From Amycolatopsis roodepoortensis (GTDB lineage Bacteria; Actinomycetota; Actinomycetes; Mycobacteriales; Pseudonocardiaceae), in NCBI RefSeq assembly GCF_014873915.1, contig NZ_JADBEJ010000005.1, positions 186,001-250,000 on the forward strand: a stretch of 64,000 nucleotides of DNA. Direction: 5' to 3'. Positions 60,754 to 64,000 of the stretch are shown here, one piece after another. Every line of letters starts with the position of its first letter. The stretch's first letter is position 1. Both the position numbers and the translations under genes were made by a program. The notes under the pieces are model-generated. The model worked only from the letters and a program-made list of their open reading frames with translations, was not told where the DNA came from and did not search any database.

Positions 60754-62580
60754 TTACTCCCGGTCGTCCGCCGACTTGCCGCGCCGCCCGAGCAGCACGC
60801 CGCCACCGACGAGCACCACGAGCACGACCGCGCCGATGCCGATCCACAGGCCTGTGTTGCTGCTTTCCTCGGCACCCGCGGCGGCCGCGTCGGCCGGGGT
60901 GGCGCCGTAGACGCCCCAGTAGCCGGACTGCTCGAGGATCGCGCCGTCGGGCTGCGGCTGCTTGGTGAACGAGGAGAACTTGTCCGACCGGTAGGCCTCG
61001 AGCACGTTGTCGTAGTCGAGGACGACGTCGACGTACTCACCGGCCAGCACGGCCTGCGCCTGCTTGACGAGCTCGGCGCGCTTCGCCGGGTCGAACTCGG
61101 TCAGCTGCTTCTTGTACAGGTCTTCGTAGCGCGGGTCGCAGAAGAACGTCGCCGAGCTGCCGCCGTTGCCCTCGGCGTTCGGACGGCCGGCGCAGGTGTT
61201 GAGACTGAGGGCGTAGTCCGGGTCGGGCGAGGTGCCGTAGCCGGAGATCGCGAGATCGTAGTTGCCCGCGGTGGTGCGGTCGTCCAGTTCGTCGTCGGAG
61301 ACGAGTTCCTGCTTGACCCCGATGCCGACGTCCTTGAGCCAGCCGCTGACGAACTGCGCGACCCGCTGGTCGAACGGCCGGTTCGCGTGACCGGCGAGCC
61401 GGAACTCCAGCTTCGCGCCGCCGGGAGCCACGCGGATGCCGTCCGCTCCCTTGGCGTAACCCGCCTGGTCGAGGGTGGCGTTCGCGGCCGCGATGTCGAA
61501 CTTGGTCTTCTCGGCGTCCGACGGGGACCAGGTGTAGGCCTTGTAGATGGCGGGCACGACACCGGTTCCGGGCTGGCCGTAGCCGTTCATCACCTTGTCC
61601 ACGATGGTCTTGGTGTCGACGGCCTGCGCGATCGCCTTGCGGACGCGGATGTCCTTCAGGATCGGGTTGCCGTCACCGATCGGCTGGTCGAGGACGTTCT
61701 TGACGCCGAAGTTGATGATGAGCTCGTTGTACCGGCGGCCCGGCGCCTTGTTCGTGGTGATGTTCTTCTCGCCTTTGAGCGCGTCGAACTGGGTCGGCGT
61801 GAGCCGGTTGATGACGTCGACCTCGCCCTGCTTCAGCGCGTTGACCGCGGCCTCGGCGTCCTTGAACTGCAGCAGCTGCAGTTCGTCGACCTTGGGCGCT
61901 CCGCGCCAGTAGTCCTTGTTCGCCTTGAACTTCACGAACTCGTTCTTCTTGTACTCGGTCAGCAGGTACGGCCCGCTGCCGACACCGACGACGGAGATGT
62001 CGTCGGTCGAAGGGTCGTTGAGATCCTTGATCGGCTCCCAGATGTGCTTCGGCACGATCGGGACGTCGAGCGAGGTCATACTCGACTGCGGGGCCTTGGT
62101 CTTGATGACGAGCGTCTTATCGTCCGGCGCCGAAACCGAGGCGAAGTTGGTGACGTAGCTGCCGTTCGCGGTTCGGGCGTTCTCGTCGTCGAGCATCCGC
62201 TGGAAGGTGTACGCGGGGTCCTGCGCGGTGATCGGCTTGCCGTCGGACCACTTCATCCCCTGGCGGATGGTGAAGGTCCAGGTGAGTTTGTCGTCGGAGG
62301 TCTTCCACGACTCGGCGATCCCGCCCGTGGGCTGGGTGTCCTCGGCCGAGGGCAGGGTCAGGAACTCGTAGTTGAACCGGCCGACCTGTGTCGACGCCGC
62401 CAGCTGGGCGGTGAAGGGGTTCAGGTGGTCGATGCCGGTCGTGAGCGCCACCCGGAGCACCTTGCCCTGCTGCTGCGCCGCCGCGGCGGGCACGAAAGGC
62501 ACCGTCGCGACCGCCGAAGCGGCGAGGACCGCGACCACGCGAAGACCGCGCCGTCGCCTGGGAAAACGCTCTGTGCGCAC
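60754..62580 (-). CDS. Family 5 extracellular solute-binding protein with C-terminal membrane anchor
   Basis: The 608-aa protein has a signal peptide (VVAVLAASAVATVPFVP), the SBP_bac_5 core (DHLNPF, WSDGKPITAQDPAYTF, SGPYLLTEYKKNEFVKFKAN, GYGTSPDPDYALS) and a C-terminal GLWIGIGAVVLVVLVGGGVL segment followed by a basic tail. The C-terminal anchor replaces the lipobox used by most actinobacterial homologues. GTG 62580 was chosen, with GGGGTGG upstream. It binds oligopeptides or similar for the downstream permeases. Confidence 0.87.
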   Translation of the reverse strand: MRTERFPRRRRGLRVVAVLAASAVATVPFVPAAAAQQQGKVLRVALTTGIDHLNPFTAQLAASTQVGRFNYEFLTLPSAEDTQPTGGIAESWKTSDDKLTWTFTIRQGMKWSDGKPITAQDPAYTFQRMLDDENARTANGSYVTNFASVSAPDDKTLVIKTKAPQSSMTSLDVPIVPKHIWEPIKDLNDPSTDDISVVGVGSGPYLLTEYKKNEFVKFKANKDYWRGAPKVDELQLLQFKDAEAAVNALKQGEVDVINRLTPTQFDALKGEKNITTNKAPGRRYNELIINFGVKNVLDQPIGDGNPILKDIRVRKAIAQAVDTKTIVDKVMNGYGQPGTGVVPAIYKAYTWSPSDAEKTKFDIAAANATLDQAGYAKGADGIRVAPGGAKLEFRLAGHANRPFDQRVAQFVSGWLKDVGIGVKQELVSDDELDDRTTAGNYDLAISGYGTSPDPDYALSLNTCAGRPNAEGNGGSSATFFCDPRYEDLYKKQLTEFDPAKRAELVKQAQAVLAGEYVDVVLDYDNVLEAYRSDKFSSFTKQPQPDGAILEQSGYWGVYGATPADAAAAGAEESSNTGLWIGIGAVVLVVLVGGGVLLGRRGKSADDRE

Positions 62581-62932
62581 GAAGACCACCCCATCGAAAC
62601 TCGCTGTAACCCAACCCCCAAGGCGGAAAAGTAACCACATGTCGCGGTAACCGCGCAATGACTCGCCAATACCGATCGTGCACAGCGGATGCCGTCGCGT
62701 GGTCGGCGGCTACTTTACGTCTCCCGAGCGTCGCCCTGCGTCACCGCTTCGGCGCGCGAACCGGCGAGACGTGCGGTGTCCTGGGTATTCAAGGGAAGCG
62801 GGCTTGCAGAAGCCTTGCGCGCGATGATGCCCAATCGATACGTGCGACGAAGTGAGAGCAAAGCGTTTCGTCCTCTGGATGCGGTGGTTGCACACGCAAG
62901 TACCGCATCCAGAGGACGAAAGGCGGGAGAAG
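62581..62932. other. Intergenic stretch without a gene
   Basis: This 352-bp stretch holds the promoter side of the SBP gene and the hairpin described at 62866-62921. Short open frames occur on both strands, but none has a ribosome binding site or recognisable sequence. Confidence 0.6.
62866..62921. repeat. Long hairpin TTTCGTCCTCTGGATGCGGT
   Basis: The 20-bp arms (62866-62885 and 62902-62921) are perfect complements; the loop itself contains TTGC/GCAA. It lies 11 bp past the stop of the right-edge gene and may end it. Two further inner base pairs follow a GG/GT mismatch. Confidence 0.65.
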
Positions 62933-64000
62933 TCAGCCGACGGAGACCTCACGACGCCGCGCGGTGGCCGCGGCCGCGTAGAGCCACGCGAACAAGGCCC
63001 ACATACCGGCGAAGATGAGCCCGACGGTCACGTACGCGACCGTCCACAGCACGGCGGGCGTCTCCGACTTCCGCTCCCGCTGCAGGAACTCGATCTCCGA
63101 CATGAACGGGCGCGTGCCGGACGTCGCGTCGATCGAAGGCGCGTTCGCGGCCGGGTCGGCGGGCGCGTAGATCGGGGCGAGCCCCATCACCCGGTTCGGG
63201 ACGTGCACCCGGATCCCGGTCTTCCACTGGCCGAACACCGGCAGCGGCTGGGCGGTGCGGTACACCCCGTCGCCGATCTTCTCCAGCGGCGCGGTGTAGA
63301 AGTCGCCGCCCTGCCAAGCGAAACCGTTGAGCCACACCGCGTCGTCGGCGAGGTCCGGCCGGGAGATCGTGACGGTCGCGTCGACCCAGCGCGGTGTGCC
63401 GCCACCATGCGGGTTCGAGATCGGCAGCCCGGTCGCGGCCTCGGTCAGCCGGACGTCGGCGGTGAATCCCGGCTCCGGATCCTGCGGGACGGCGACCGAG
63501 GACATCAAGGCGACCGCGCCCAGCGCGCCGACGAGCCCGACCACGTGACGGGGTCCCGCCGCGGGCACCCGCGTCGCCGTCTCCTCCACTCGCTGGTACT
63601 GCCAGACACCGATGAACGCGCCCGCGAGGGCCGCGCCGGTCCCGAACAGGACGAACAGCGGCAGATGGGCGGCGGGCCACGGATTCGGCATCAGCCAGTG
63701 GGTGAACGCCGCCTCGGCGAGCATTCCGGCCGTCCCCACGAGCAGACCGGCGACAGCGGCGAACGTGTAGCCCTTCCGGTCGCGCATCGCGAGGGCGACG
63801 ACCTCGATGATCAGCGCTTCGGCGACGTACGGCAGCAGCGACGCCACGTGCAGATCGGCGAACAGCGGGATGACGGCGAACGAAGCACGGGACACGAGGA
63901 AGACCGCGAGCACGATCAGCGCGCCGCCCGGCCCCCAGGACAGCCGCCCGTAGGTCAGCGTCCAGGCGCCGATCAGGCCGACGAGCACGACCTGCGACAG
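62933..64000 (-). CDS. Polytopic membrane protein, 5' truncated by the right edge
   Basis: About 355 residues are visible. The frame continues past base 64000, so the N-terminus is missing. There are about six hydrophobic segments before residue 170, then an extracellular beta-rich domain with TADVRLTEAATGLPISNPHGG and ending in FVFGQWKTGIRVHVPNR-like sequence, and two more segments near the C-terminus. I do not recognise the family. Confidence 0.65.
   Translation of the reverse strand: MSQVVLVGLIGAWTLTYGRLSWGPGGALIVLAVFLVSRASFAVIPLFADLHVASLLPYVAEALIIEVVALAMRDRKGYTFAAVAGLLVGTAGMLAEAAFTHWLMPNPWPAAHLPLFVLFGTGAALAGAFIGVWQYQRVEETATRVPAAGPRHVVGLVGALGAVALMSSVAVPQDPEPGFTADVRLTEAATGLPISNPHGGGTPRWVDATVTISRPDLADDAVWLNGFAWQGGDFYTAPLEKIGDGVYRTAQPLPVFGQWKTGIRVHVPNRVMGLAPIYAPADPAANAPSIDATSGTRPFMSEIEFLQRERKSETPAVLWTVAYVTVGLIFAGMWALFAWLYAAAATARRREVSVG

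Noticed and set aside
60493..62634. A 713-codon plus-strand frame opposite the SBP and permease genes
   Set aside because: The sequence is Arg/Val/Gly-rich with no motif, and the minus strand encodes clear ABC transporter proteins.

Overview
The window is high-GC DNA with dense, often 4-bp-overlapping genes, GTG and TTG starts, leaderless promoters and actinobacterial families: CGNR zinc-finger regulators, F420-type oxidoreductases, the DUF3097, DUF3090 and SCO1664 families, an MptB-type mannosyltransferase and a rifampicin monooxygenase. The best guess is a Pseudonocardiales chromosome, probably Amycolatopsis or a close relative. I saw no rRNA, tRNA, CRISPR, prophage or giant biosynthetic cluster. 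Much of it is accessory catabolic, stress and resistance genes, each beside its own regulator and often beside a visible operator.

Region 1 (1-9.1 kb): SDR-like fragment; methyltransferase and CGNR regulator divergent from an epoxide hydrolase over a duplicated palindromic operator; a second CGNR regulator divergent from an MBL-fold/dienelactone-hydrolase operon over a nested inverted repeat; then a TetR plus TetX-like monooxygenase operon divergent from a rifampicin monooxygenase (rox). Their shared region holds a TetR-type operator, a hairpin and a match to the rifamycin-associated element.

Region 2 (9.2-20 kb): broken VOC gene, AsnC regulator, F420-type oxidoreductase, deaminase, dispersed hairpin repeats, a lone tyrosine recombinase, a third CGNR protein, two SDRs, XRE, LysR and MarR regulators, a PIG-V-like mannosyltransferase and a second epoxide hydrolase with a MarR-type operator.

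Region 3 (20.1-27.5 kb): GntR regulator divergent from an eight-gene overlapping operon that looks like a four-carbon acid-sugar pathway (2-hydroxyacid dehydrogenase, OtnI-like isomerase, racemase-like protein, DUF1537 kinase, OtnC-like aldolase). It also carries a ModA-like protein without a signal peptide and a reduced TRAP-like transporter.

Region 4 (27.5-46.2 kb): TetR units, VanZ-like protein, FAD oxidoreductase/membrane protein/TetR operon, a giant two-part P-type ATPase, MerR-controlled units with 19-bp-spacer promoters, secreted peptidase, SGNH hydrolase, a MITE-like element, a VOC/ArsR/SRPBCC operon, an FMN reductase/MFS/MerR operon and a frameshifted PPOX gene.

Region 5 (46.2-64 kb): SPFH/NfeD pair, conserved actinobacterial hypothetical genes, two peptidases, methyltransferase, PPOX protein, MptB-like mannosyltransferase, an oligopeptide-type ABC operon and a membrane protein cut by the right edge.

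Across the window there are several families of intergenic hairpins. One palindrome with core TATAG-NN-CGTTATA occurs three times, each time between convergent genes. Three convergent gene pairs share one CTAG as both stop codons.
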